Shown here one piece after another: positions 53,318 through 63,286 of a DNA stretch of 64,000 nt. The position numbers and the translations under genes are program-made. The stretch spans positions 186,001 through 250,000 of the forward strand of contig CAVRKA010000001.1 of the NCBI GenBank assembly GCA_963722175.1, read 5' to 3'. How positions within the stretch are numbered: position 1 is the stretch's first letter; the number at the start of each line of letters is the position of its first letter. The stretch comes from WHSW01 sp963722175. Lineage in GTDB: Bacteria > Actinomycetota > Thermoleophilia > Solirubrobacterales > 70-9. The notes beneath the pieces are model-generated. The model was not told where the DNA came from and did no database searches. It saw nothing but the letters and a program-made list of their open reading frames with translations.

Positions 53318-53938
53318 GTGGCTGCCGCGCCCGCACCCGATCGCACCACCGTCCTCGGGCTGACCGGCGCGATCGCCGCCGGCAAGAGCGAGGCGCTGGC
53401 GGCGTTCGAGCGTCACGGCGCCGCGACCCTCTCCTCCGACGCCGTCGTCCACGAGCTGCTCGGGACCGAGCGCGTCCGCGAGTTGCTCGCCGGCCGCTGG
53501 GGTCCCGAGGTGGCGCCGGGCGGCGAGATCGACCGTGGCCGGGTCGGAGCCATCGTCTTCGAGCAACCGGAGGAGCTCGCCTGGCTCGAGGCCAGCCTGC
53601 ATCCGCTGGTCGGCGAGCAGATCGTCGCCTGGCGGCAGGCCCTCGACCCGGACGTCCGGGTGGCGGTGATCGAGGTACCGCTGCTGTTCGAGACCGACCT
53701 CGACTCGGCCTTCGACGCCACCGTCGCGATCGTCGCTCCGGACCGGCTGCGGGCAGAGCGTGCCGGCGCCCGGGGGACGCTCGATCTGGAGCGCCGCGAA
53801 CGGCGACAGCTCTCGCAGGACGAGAAGACGCGGCGGGCGACCTATGTAGTCGAGAACGACGCCGGGCTCGAGCAGCTCGACGAGCGGATCGGCGTCCTCG
53901 TCGGGGAGCTCACCGCGGCGGAGGGCGACGTCGGTTGA
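53318..53938 (+). CDS. coaE: Dephospho-CoA kinase
   Basis: 206 residues from GTG 53318. P-loop LTGAIAAGKSEALAAFERHG, then LSSDAVVHELLG with the substrate Asp, HPLVGEQI, VIEVPLLFETDLDSAFDATVAI and RRATYVVENDAGLEQL are the CoaE pattern. Adds the 3'-phosphate in the last step of coenzyme A synthesis. The GTG lies 10 nt after rpsA; the stop overlaps the TTG start of the transglycosylase by 3 nt. Confidence 0.95.
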   Translation: MAAAPAPDRTTVLGLTGAIAAGKSEALAAFERHGAATLSSDAVVHELLGTERVRELLAGRWGPEVAPGGEIDRGRVGAIVFEQPEELAWLEASLHPLVGEQIVAWRQALDPDVRVAVIEVPLLFETDLDSAFDATVAIVAPDRLRAERAGARGTLDLERRERRQLSQDEKTRRATYVVENDAGLEQLDERIGVLVGELTAAEGDVG

Positions 53939-54492
53939 GCCGGGGGCGCTGGCTCGTGATCGGGGCGGTCCTGGTGACCGCCACCGTGTTGGTGGTGATC
54001 GAGCTGAACCTCGACGAGGCGATCCGCGAGGTGACGCTGCCGTTGCGGCACGACGACATCATCCGGCAGCAGTCGGAGCGCTTCGACCTCGATCCGGCCC
54101 TGATCGCGGCGATCATCAACCAGGAGTCCGGGTTCCAGGATCAGACCTCGCACGCAGGTGCCCGCGGGCTGATGCAGATCACGCCTGACACGGCGGACAC
54201 GATCGAGCGGCTGAGCGGGGGCGAGACGTTCGTCTACGACGATCTCGCCAACCCCGACCTCAACATCCGCTACGGGACCTTCTACTTCCGTCATCTGCTC
54301 GACCGCTTCGGCGGCAACGAGGTCGCCGCGCTCGCCGCCTACAACGGCGGTCCTGAGAACGTCGAGATCTGGGGCGGCTCGGAGCTCGAGGTCGACGACA
54401 TCGAGTTCTCCGAGACCCGCGCCTACGTCGAGGACGTGCTCGAGGACCGCGATGCGTACCGCGACAACTACGCCGACGATCTCGGGATCTGA
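53935..54492 (+). CDS. Membrane-anchored lytic transglycosylase (SLT domain)
   Basis: 185 residues from TTG 53935. An N-terminal anchor (RWLVIGAVLVTATVLVVIEL) precedes an SLT domain: catalytic Glu in LIAAIINQESGFQDQ, SHAGARGLMQITPDTAD, and ALAAYNGGPENVEIWGG. Cleaves peptidoglycan glycan strands with a 1,6-anhydro product. Coupled with coaE by overlapping codons. Short and single-domain, like many actinobacterial soluble transglycosylases. Confidence 0.92.
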   Translation: MSRGRWLVIGAVLVTATVLVVIELNLDEAIREVTLPLRHDDIIRQQSERFDLDPALIAAIINQESGFQDQTSHAGARGLMQITPDTADTIERLSGGETFVYDDLANPDLNIRYGTFYFRHLLDRFGGNEVAALAAYNGGPENVEIWGGSELEVDDIEFSETRAYVEDVLEDRDAYRDNYADDLGI

Positions 54493-54497
54493 CGGCG

Positions 54498-55862
54498 GTG
54501 GGCGGTCACCTGCGGATCGCGCTCGCGATCGGCGTCGGCCTCGTGCTCGCCGACTCCTCGGTGGTGGTCCTCGCCCTGCCGGAGATCTACCGCGAGCTCG
54601 ACGTCTCGGTGACGGCGGTCACCTGGGTCCTGGTCGCCTTCAATCTGGTGCTCGCGCTCGCAGCGGTGCCGGCAGCCTCCCTCGCCCGCCGCCATGGGCC
54701 GGCCCGCGTGGCGCTCGCCGGGATGGTCCTGTTCGGCGCCTCGAGTCTCGCCTGCGGGCTCGCCGACGCGATCGAGCCGCTGCTGCTGGCCCGCTGCGCG
54801 CAGGCGGTCGGCGGCGCCGCGGCGGTCTGCGCCTCGCTCGAGCTGCTGCCGGCGGTGGTCGGGTCGGAGCGCCGCGCGGCGACGGTGTGGGCGGCATCGG
54901 GGGCGCTCGGCGCCGCGCTCGGGCCCGGGATCGGCGGTCTGCTCACCGAGCTGATCTCATGGCAATCGATCTTCCTGGTCCAGGTTCCCGTCGCCGCCGG
55001 CTGTGCCCTGTCGCTCGCGGGCCCTGCCCGGGCGGAGCGCTCGCGTGAGCGGATCGCGACCGAGGTCGGTCCGGCCGGCCGTCCACACCTCGCCGCGAAT
55101 CTCGCCCTCGCCCTGGTCTCGGCCGCGCTCGCGGCCGCGCTCTTCCTGGTCGTCCTGCTGCTGATCGAGGGGTGGCTGTTGAGTCCGATCGCCGCTGCCG
55201 CCGCGGTCAGCGTGACGCCGATCTGCGCGCTGGCGGCCGCGCCGCTGGCGTCGCGGGTCGAGTCGGCGACCGCGCGGGCGGCGGCGGGAGCGATCCTGAT
55301 CGCGGGCGGCCTCGCCGGCCTCGCGCTGCTCCCTGACGCCTCGGTCGCACTGACGCTCCCGCCGCAGGCGCTGACCGGCGCCGGGCTCGCGCTGACGCTC
55401 TCGGCGCTCACCGAGGCGGCGCTCGCCGGCCGGTCGCCGCAGGCGATCCACGGCGGCTGGACGATCGCCGCCCGCCATGCCGGCGTCGTCGCCGGCCTGC
55501 TGGTGCTGACGCCGGTGTTCACCGCGGACCTCGACACCGAGCGCGCCAACGCCGAACAGGCCGGGATCGCCGCGCTGCTGGACGCCGACACCGACCCGAG
55601 CTCGAAGCTGACCCTCGCCAACCGGATCGCCGACGAGATCGCCGCCCAGGGCGACAAGGTCCCGAACGTCGCCCCGGCGTTCGAGCCGCTGCCCACCGAC
55701 CCCGCGGACCGCGCCGCGACCGTCTCGCTGCGAGCGGCGATCGAGGACGAGATCGAGAGCGCCGCCACGCACGCGTTCACGGCCTCGTTCCTGATCGCCG
55801 TCGCGTTCGCGCTCGCGGCCCTGATCCCGATCGCGCTCGGCCGGAGGAGGGTGGAGCTGTGA
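54498..55862 (+). CDS. MFS transporter (drug:H+ antiporter, DHA2/EmrB-like)
   Basis: 454 residues from GTG 54498 with about 12-13 hydrophobic segments. ADSSVVVLALPEIYRELDVSVTAVTWVLVAFNLVLALAAVPA is the D1-type start of drug:H+ antiporters and GALGAALGPGIGGLLTELISWQSIFLVQVPV is motif C with the following helix. An unusual polar loop of about 90 residues (AGIAALLDADTDPSSKLTLANRIADEIAAQGDKVPNV) precedes the last helix. The substrate is unknown. The following gene overlaps by 4 nt. Confidence 0.88.
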   Translation: MGGHLRIALAIGVGLVLADSSVVVLALPEIYRELDVSVTAVTWVLVAFNLVLALAAVPAASLARRHGPARVALAGMVLFGASSLACGLADAIEPLLLARCAQAVGGAAAVCASLELLPAVVGSERRAATVWAASGALGAALGPGIGGLLTELISWQSIFLVQVPVAAGCALSLAGPARAERSRERIATEVGPAGRPHLAANLALALVSAALAAALFLVVLLLIEGWLLSPIAAAAAVSVTPICALAAAPLASRVESATARAAAGAILIAGGLAGLALLPDASVALTLPPQALTGAGLALTLSALTEAALAGRSPQAIHGGWTIAARHAGVVAGLLVLTPVFTADLDTERANAEQAGIAALLDADTDPSSKLTLANRIADEIAAQGDKVPNVAPAFEPLPTDPADRAATVSLRAAIEDEIESAATHAFTASFLIAVAFALAALIPIALGRRRVEL

Positions 55863-56371
55863 GCCCGCGACTCCTGGTCGGCGGATCGGGTGCGCTTTCG
55901 CTCCTGCTCGTCGCCGTCTACCTCGCGGCCGGCGGTGGCAGCTACGAGCCGACCCCGGTCGCCGACCCGTGCGAGCCGCGCGTCTGGACCGACCCGGACG
56001 ACCTCGAGGAATCGGCGCAGCAGTTCTTCCTGTCGGCGCTCGACGGCGCCGCCTGCGAGCTCGGCGTCAGCCGCGAGGAGCTCGCCGCGGCGCTGGCGAC
56101 CGAGGAGTCGCGTCAGGAGTTCGCCGCGGAACAGGGGATCGACGACGCCCAGCTCGAGACGGCCGTCCGCGCCGGTGCGCTGCGGGCGATCGACGATGCC
56201 GAGGACGCCGGCGCGATCTCCGCCGTGGTCGCCGACGGCCTGCGCGCGGTGGCCACGCGGCTTCCCGTGGACGAGGCGATCGCGCTGATCGGCGGCGCCC
56301 AGGGCGTCCTGGGCGATGCCGGCGGCATCCTCGGCGACCTCCTGGACCAGGCCGGCGGGGTCCTGCCCTAG
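55859..56371 (+). CDS. Exported or membrane-anchored protein of unknown function
   Basis: 170 residues from GTG 55859. An N-terminal hydrophobic segment (GALSLLLVAVYLAAGGGS) is followed by a helical acidic domain with two cysteines (ADPCEPRVW and GAACELGVS) and a C-terminal Gly-rich amphipathic stretch (GGAQGVLGDAGGILGDLLDQAGG). Co-translated with the MFS gene (GTGA), so it may be its accessory protein. No family recognised. Confidence 0.68.
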   Translation: MSPRLLVGGSGALSLLLVAVYLAAGGGSYEPTPVADPCEPRVWTDPDDLEESAQQFFLSALDGAACELGVSREELAAALATEESRQEFAAEQGIDDAQLETAVRAGALRAIDDAEDAGAISAVVADGLRAVATRLPVDEAIALIGGAQGVLGDAGGILGDLLDQAGGVLP

Positions 56372-56373
56372 AT

Positions 56374-56391
56374 CTACCGCAGTCTCGGTAG
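56374..56391. terminator. Short hairpin after the MFS-associated gene
   Basis: CTACCG (56374-56379) pairs with CGGTAG (56386-56391) around CAGTCT, 3 nt after the stop at 56371. A weak terminator or operator; no T-run. Confidence 0.3.
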
Positions 56392-56485
56392 TCGAAATGG
56401 GTTAGTGGAACCGGCGCACCCCGTCTCGTTCTCGCCTACCGTAGGAAGCGACGGTGCGAAATCGGGGAGCTGAGGAGGGAGTCTC

Positions 56486-57511
56486 GTGAAGGTCGGAGGA
56501 CGACGGTTGATGGTGGCGGCGGCATCGATCTCGCCGCTGCTGGTTGCGGGCCTGGCGCCCGCCTCGGCAGCGGCCGACGGCGCGACGATCTACCCGCCCG
56601 ACCTGAACGCGCGCAGCTTCGTCACCAGCGACGGTGGGTGGGAGAAGGCGAGCGAATCCTCCGGCCTCTGCCTGGAGGGGCTCACCTGCCCTGCGGTCAG
56701 CAGCGGATTCGTCGCCACCGGCGGAACGCTCGGTGCCTCGGACGGGTACATCGCGACCGGGATCACCGGCCTTGCCGGGATCGGCTCCGAGGTGCGCGGC
56801 GTCCTGCGCAGCCCGGCGTTCACCTACGAGGGCGTCGAGGGTCGCAAGCCGACCGGCCTGGCGCTTTCGGTCAACCATCTCGCGCGGATCGAGTCCGGCC
56901 TCTCCGTGGTCGGGAACAGCGCCGGGTACGTGGTCGAGCTGGTCGACGTGAGCGCCGGGGGCAAGGGGACCCGGGTGATCGACGCGCCGTTGATGAAGGC
57001 CGATCAGTCATGGACCGCCGGCGCTCCCGCGTCGATCCCTCCGCGGGCGTTGACGCTCGGCCACCGATACTTCGTTCGCATCGTCATCCGGTTCACCTCG
57101 GGCGCAGAGGCCTTCGAGAGCGGTCAGGTCGGCTACGACGACGTCGAGCTGGTGGCGAGCGACGAGAGCGGCTCGGGCGGTGACGACGGCGACGGGAAGC
57201 CCGGCGGCGGGAGCGCCGTGTTCGACGGGCGCAACCTGTTCCTGAAGCTCAAGTGCCTGGGAGTGCAGGCGAACGGCCGGTGCCATGTCCGCGCGACGGC
57301 GCTGGCCGCCAAGAAGGGTCGGCGCTACACCTTCCCGATTCAGCGCAGGGTGAAGGCGAAGAAGGGCAAGGTGGTGCGCGCCCGGGTCCGCTTCCGCTTC
57401 CGCAAGACGCTGGAGACGAAGCGCACCGTGACCTTGAAGTCGGTGATCCGGGCCAGGGGCGAGCAGCGGATCCGCTACCGCAAGCTGAAGCTGCTCAAGC
57501 GCGGATCCTGA
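56486..57511 (+). CDS. Secreted protein of unknown function
   Basis: 341 residues from GTG 56486 with GAGGAGGGAG upstream. Signal peptide LMVAAASISPLLVAGLAPASAAA. A jelly-roll-like beta domain (about 30-215; SFVTSDGGWEKASESSGLCLEGLTC, then YVVELVDVSAGGKGTRVIDAPL and GYDDVELVA) resembles carbohydrate-binding sandwich domains. After a Gly/Asp linker comes a strongly basic C-terminal domain (KKGRRYTFPIQRRVKAKKGKVVRARVRFRFRKTLETKR), also seen at the end of other secreted proteins of this group. Probably acts at the cell surface; the basic tail may hold it to acidic polymers. Confidence 0.7.
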   Translation: MKVGGRRLMVAAASISPLLVAGLAPASAAADGATIYPPDLNARSFVTSDGGWEKASESSGLCLEGLTCPAVSSGFVATGGTLGASDGYIATGITGLAGIGSEVRGVLRSPAFTYEGVEGRKPTGLALSVNHLARIESGLSVVGNSAGYVVELVDVSAGGKGTRVIDAPLMKADQSWTAGAPASIPPRALTLGHRYFVRIVIRFTSGAEAFESGQVGYDDVELVASDESGSGGDDGDGKPGGGSAVFDGRNLFLKLKCLGVQANGRCHVRATALAAKKGRRYTFPIQRRVKAKKGKVVRARVRFRFRKTLETKRTVTLKSVIRARGEQRIRYRKLKLLKRGS

Positions 57512-57514
57512 TCC

Positions 57515-57889
57515 CTACTCGGTCGCCCGCCACGCCCAGAGGACGAACAGGGGCTGGATGGGCAGGCGGGCCCAGAGCAGCCACCGCGGCACGCCCTTGA
57601 TCGGCGCGCCGCGCGCCTCGACCTCGTCGGGCTCGAGGGCCATGTGGATGTTGGCCGGGTAGACGGCGACCAGGACGCCGAGCAGCCACCACCGGGCGAG
57701 CCGGCGCGTCGAGGCGGGCGCCGCCATCACGCCGCCCGCGATCTCCGCGACCCCGCTCCAGCGGACCGCGTCACGGGCGGAGATCGGGATGTAGTCGGGG
57801 ACGGTCGCCTCGTACTCGCGGGCGCGGACGAAGTGCATCGAGCCGGCGAAGAGCCAGAAGAGGGCCAGGCGAAGACGCGATCCGCTCAT
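57515..57889 (-). CDS. DoxX-like membrane protein
   Basis: 124 residues from ATG 57889 with four hydrophobic segments. LALFWLFAGSMHFVRAREYEATVPDYIP and WSGVAEIAGGVMAAP follow the DoxX-like/DUF417 type pattern, where the early Gly-x-x-His-F and the Pro-x-Tyr-x-Pro segment recur. Role unknown; DoxX proteins are quinone- or redox-associated. Its first 119 nt overlap the 3' end of the metallopeptidase frame upstream. Confidence 0.8.
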   Translation of the reverse strand: MSGSRLRLALFWLFAGSMHFVRAREYEATVPDYIPISARDAVRWSGVAEIAGGVMAAPASTRRLARWWLLGVLVAVYPANIHMALEPDEVEARGAPIKGVPRWLLWARLPIQPLFVLWAWRATE

Positions 57890-59219
57890 CGCCCGGGATC
57901 GTTTCAGGTCCGCGGGCGACCTGTGCTGCGGCGGTCACCCGGGCGAGCTCCGGATCCGGCGCGAAAGCCATGGCGACAACCGGGCCGGCGCGGGCGAGGG
58001 AGAGCGCTCCGTCAGGGATCGTCCAGGTCGGGCCCGCGTCGCGGTCACCTCCAAGGGCGCCGACATAGGCCAGTAGGGCGTCGATGAACTCGGCCGCGTC
58101 GTGCGGACGGTCGAAGCGCCACTTGGCGACGAGCACCAGGTCCGCCCGGCACGGGGACTCGCACTCACCGGGCGCGACGTCCTGGCGCCAGAGCTCGTAG
58201 CGATCGCCGTCCCAACCCGCCGCCGCGCCCTTCGCATCCTCGGGCTCGGCGCCGACCCGCAGCAGGTAGTCGGTCGCCAGCTCGCCGAACAGATTGCGTT
58301 CGGCGAGCCGCCAGCCGCGCCGGCGCAACACGGTGCCGTCGATCCGGACCGCCTCAGGCCGCTCGTCGCGGACGTACTTGAGCGGGTGCAGGACCTGCTC
58401 GGTGGTCGCCGGGGGACGCGATTCGAGCGCGTAATCCACGAGCTTCCAGCCCCCGGCGTAGTCGCGCAGCGCCGCGACGAACCTCCGGCCGCCGAGGTAA
58501 GTCCAGGTGAGCTGGTCGACGAACGCCTTCGGGACGTCGCCGGTCCCCTCGTCGATCGTCTCGACCGCCGCCAACAGCTCGAACGGGTTCAGGTACCGGG
58601 CCGCGAACTCGATCATCACGTCCGTCGCGGAGCCCTCCGTCAGCGCCTGCTCGGCGAGTGCCGCGTCGTCGTTCAGCCTCCCACCGCCGCCGATCCCGAA
58701 GCGCTGGTCCTCGAGCGCGTGGTCGAGCTCGTGAGCCAGCACGAACTCGACCAGGGCCTTGTTCGCGGCGACCGCGTCGGAGACGACGTAGAGGCGCTTG
58801 GTCTGAGGGTCGTAGGCCGCGGCGGCGAGGTCGCCGGTCGAGGTGTAGGCGGCCCCGATGTCCTCGTCGGACTCGATCAGACCGGTGATCTCGCCGACGG
58901 CCTGGTCGGCTCCGATGCCGAGGTCGCCGTGCCGGCGCTCGAGCTCGCGGGCGCCGAGGCGGTTCAGGAACGCGCTGCTCACGACCTCCGGCTTCGGGAG
59001 GCTCTCGAAGCGCAGGTCGCGGACGGTCTCGACCTGGCGGGCGACCTTCGGCAGGGAGTCGACGCTGATCCGGGCCAGCTGGTCGGGGTCGAGCGACTCG
59101 TCATCCGTCTCGGCCGCGGCACGGGGCTCCGGCGAGCCCTCCGGGCCGGCCAGCGCCAGCGCCCCGCCGACGGCCAACAGGATCAGCATCGATGAGAGGA
59201 GCGCCCTGCCGCCGGTCAC
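57771..59219 (-). CDS. Secreted HExxH-containing zinc metallopeptidase-like protein; 3' end doubtful
   Basis: 482 residues as read, from GTG 59219. Signal peptide LLSSMLILLAVGGALALAG. FVLAHELDHALEDQRFG gives the zinc motif HELDH, and ALTEGSATDVM a likely third-ligand Glu region, so it probably is a metallopeptidase of an uncharacterised actinobacterial family. Folded sequence ends near AQVARG (about 57915); the last 40 residues are Arg/Pro-rich and lie over the DoxX gene in another frame. A TGA sits one frame away at the same place, so a one-base error near the 3' end is likely and the true stop may be near 57905. Divergent from uvrB. Confidence 0.72.
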   Translation of the reverse strand: MTGGRALLSSMLILLAVGGALALAGPEGSPEPRAAAETDDESLDPDQLARISVDSLPKVARQVETVRDLRFESLPKPEVVSSAFLNRLGARELERRHGDLGIGADQAVGEITGLIESDEDIGAAYTSTGDLAAAAYDPQTKRLYVVSDAVAANKALVEFVLAHELDHALEDQRFGIGGGGRLNDDAALAEQALTEGSATDVMIEFAARYLNPFELLAAVETIDEGTGDVPKAFVDQLTWTYLGGRRFVAALRDYAGGWKLVDYALESRPPATTEQVLHPLKYVRDERPEAVRIDGTVLRRRGWRLAERNLFGELATDYLLRVGAEPEDAKGAAAGWDGDRYELWRQDVAPGECESPCRADLVLVAKWRFDRPHDAAEFIDALLAYVGALGGDRDAGPTWTIPDGALSLARAGPVVAMAFAPDPELARVTAAAQVARGPETIPGDERIASSPGPLLALRRLDALRPRPRVRGDRPRLHPDLRP

Positions 59220-59241
59220 TGGTGCCGAGTATGACGGGCGC

Positions 59242-59247
59242 TATGTT
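59242..59247 (+). promoter_or_regulatory. -10 box for leaderless uvrB transcript
   Basis: TATGTT lies 9 nt before the GTG at 59257. No LexA-type box was recognised here by eye. Confidence 0.5.
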
Positions 59248-59256
59248 CACTCAACC

Positions 59257-61257
<2,001 letters not shown>

Positions 61258-61310
61258 CTGCGGGCCCCGACCGGTTGCGGCGGGGCGATCGCGCGGCATC
61301 GGATCGGCGC

Positions 61311-62670
61311 ATGCGCCGGGCATGGTTCATTGGCGTCGCCGCAGCGGCCTTGTCAGCCGTCCCTGGCGCAGCCGCCGGCGAAAACCTGCCACGGCGAGAA
61401 GGTGACGCTGTCGTTCCGTGATCGAGGGGTCGGCGATCGGATCGTCGGCACGTCGGAAAGAGACGTGATCCAGGGTGGTCCCGACAGGGAAAAGATTGTC
61501 GGGCGCGGTGGCGAGGACGTGATCTGCGCCGGCCGCGGCGAGGATGTGATCGATGGCGGGATGGACCGCGACGTGCTCGCGGGCGAGGGAGCCAACGACC
61601 TCTTCTATGCGCAGCCTCCGGGGCTGCTGGCGGAGGACATCGTGGACGGTGGCCCCAGCCATGGCAGCGGGGACAGGGCGGATTACAGCGAATCGCCCCT
61701 CGGAATCCACCTGAACCTCAGCAACCGGACCGTTCAGCTCGACCCCGTCGGCGCCGCGACCCCGGGCCGGATCGTCCGGACCGAGGACGTCGCCGGCACG
61801 GACCTGGACGATGAGCTGATCGGCGACGAGAAGGACACCAAGATCCGCGGTTTAGAGGGCGACGACTTCATCGACGGCCGGGGAGGCGGCGGCAACCTGC
61901 TGGGCGACGGCGGCACGGACACGTTGAGCTTCGTGCGGGCCGATGCCAAAGTCGCGCTCAACGCTAACCACGAGAGGGCCTTCATTGGGGATGACCCCGC
62001 TGCGGAGATAAGCGAATTCGAGATCTACCTCGGGTCGCGGTTCAACGACCGGATCATCGGCAGCAAACTGAGCGAGGACCTGGTCGGCGGTCGCGGCGAG
62101 GACAGGCTCAGGGGCCTCGGCGAAGGCGACACACTCGAGGGCGGGGAGGACGACGACACGATCTTCCCCGGCGAGGGCGACGATCTCGTCGACGGCGGTC
62201 CCAACGACCCCGTGCGGTCCACCGGCGCCCACGGCGACCTCGTCTCATACGAGCCCGACACGGCCGCCCGGGCGCCCGGGAGCGCGAGCTCCTTCGACTT
62301 CGAGGCATACCTCACGACGCAGCCGGTCACCGGGCCGCCGGCCGCGTTCGGCGTGGGCGAAGACCCCCTGGTCGGCATCGAGAGCATCCGGGCGCCGAAG
62401 ACGGGCATGAGCTACCTCGAGGGCGACGACGGGCCGAACGTGCTGATCGGCGGCTCGAAGATCGACCTCATCGATGGCCTCGGCGGCAACGACCTGCTGT
62501 TCGGTCTCGCCGCCAACGACTCGCTCGAAGGGGGCGACGGTGACGACTACCTGGACGGGGGGAAGCCGAGCGGCGAAACCGAGACCGACTCGCTCGACGG
62601 CGGCGAGGGCGACGACACCTGTCTCGACGCCCGTGAGGACTACTTCGACAACTGCGAGACCATCGGCTGA
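61311..62670 (+). CDS. Secreted RTX-like calcium-binding repeat protein, reading frame broken once
   Basis: From ATG 61311 a signal peptide is read (MRRAWFIGVAAAALSAVPGAAAG), then that frame goes astray. One frame over, KTCHGEKVTLSFRDRGVGDRIVGTSERDVI and the rest of the protein are open to the stop at 62670. The join is near 61370-61390. The span is 1360 nt, one base too many. The mature part has several glycine/aspartate-rich nonapeptide units (GRGGEDVICAGRGEDVIDGG, GEGDTLEGGEDDDTIFPGEGDDLVDGG, GLGGNDLLFG, GGDGDDYLDGG), which in RTX proteins bind calcium in parallel beta-rolls. The function is unknown, probably extracellular. Nothing indicates a type I secretion system; the signal peptide implies Sec export. 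Confidence 0.82.
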
Positions 62671-62707
62671 GACGCAGGGACCTGGAGGGCCTCCGAACCT
62701 GGACAGG

Positions 62708-62713
62708 TACTCT
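62708..62713 (+). promoter_or_regulatory. -10 box for leaderless coiled-coil protein transcript
   Basis: TACTCT lies 7 nt before the ATG at 62721, after the RTX-like gene. Confidence 0.6.
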
Positions 62714-62720
62714 TTCGTCC

Positions 62721-63272
62721 ATGGACGGAGAGCAGATCGTTCACGACGTTGCCGAGAAGGTTCGCGCCCTGATCACGGACGCCGAGACGATGGCGGCGAA
62801 GATCGTCAGCGACGCCGAGGCGGACGCGAAGCGGATCCGCGCCGAGGCCGAGACCGAATCCCAGAAGCGGCTCGGCGAGGCGCGCACCGCCTTCGAGGAG
62901 CTGCAGAAGAAGCTCGGTCTGGGCGCCGAGGTCGAGCCCGGGCCGGTCGTGGTCCCGGAGCCGGCGCCGCCCGAGACACCCGAGCCAGGACCGGTGCCCG
63001 TGCCCGAGCCCTCCCCGGAGCCGACTCCCGAGCCCGAGCCGCCGCTGATCCCGGAGCCGACCCCGCCGCCCGACGAGGCGACACCGCCGGCGGCGTCAGC
63101 GAACGGCGCCGTCGCCGCAGCGAAGTCGGACGACTCCGCCCGGCTGGTGGCGATGAACATGGCGCTCGACGGTGCATCGCGGGAGCAGATCGAGGCCCAT
63201 CTGGCCGAGAACTACGCGCTCGCCGACGCCGGCTCGATCGCCGACGACGTCCTCGCGCTGACCTCGAAGTAG
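62721..63272 (+). CDS. Coiled-coil protein with Pro/Glu linker (DivIVA-like appearance)
   Basis: 183 residues. The N-terminal 75 residues form a heptad-like helix (VAEKVRALITDAETMAAKIVSDAEADAKRI and AEAETESQKRLGEARTAFEELQKKLG) of the kind seen in DivIVA and ATP-synthase-b-like proteins. A Pro/Glu linker of about 60 residues follows, then a compact domain (ARLVAMNMALDGASREQIEAHLAENYALADAGSIADDVLAL). It may be a cytoplasmic scaffold linked to cell envelope growth; that is inference from the shape. The leaderless -10 box fixes the start. Confidence 0.72.
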   Translation: MDGEQIVHDVAEKVRALITDAETMAAKIVSDAEADAKRIRAEAETESQKRLGEARTAFEELQKKLGLGAEVEPGPVVVPEPAPPETPEPGPVPVPEPSPEPTPEPEPPLIPEPTPPPDEATPPAASANGAVAAAKSDDSARLVAMNMALDGASREQIEAHLAENYALADAGSIADDVLALTSK

Positions 63273-63286
63273 CAGCCCCAACAAGC

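Noticed and set aside
62821..62850. GGACGCGAAGCGGA inside the coiled-coil gene, matching 14 nt of the type A core
   Set aside because: The match stops before GAGGA, there is no outer stem, and the bases are explained by the common codons for DAKR.
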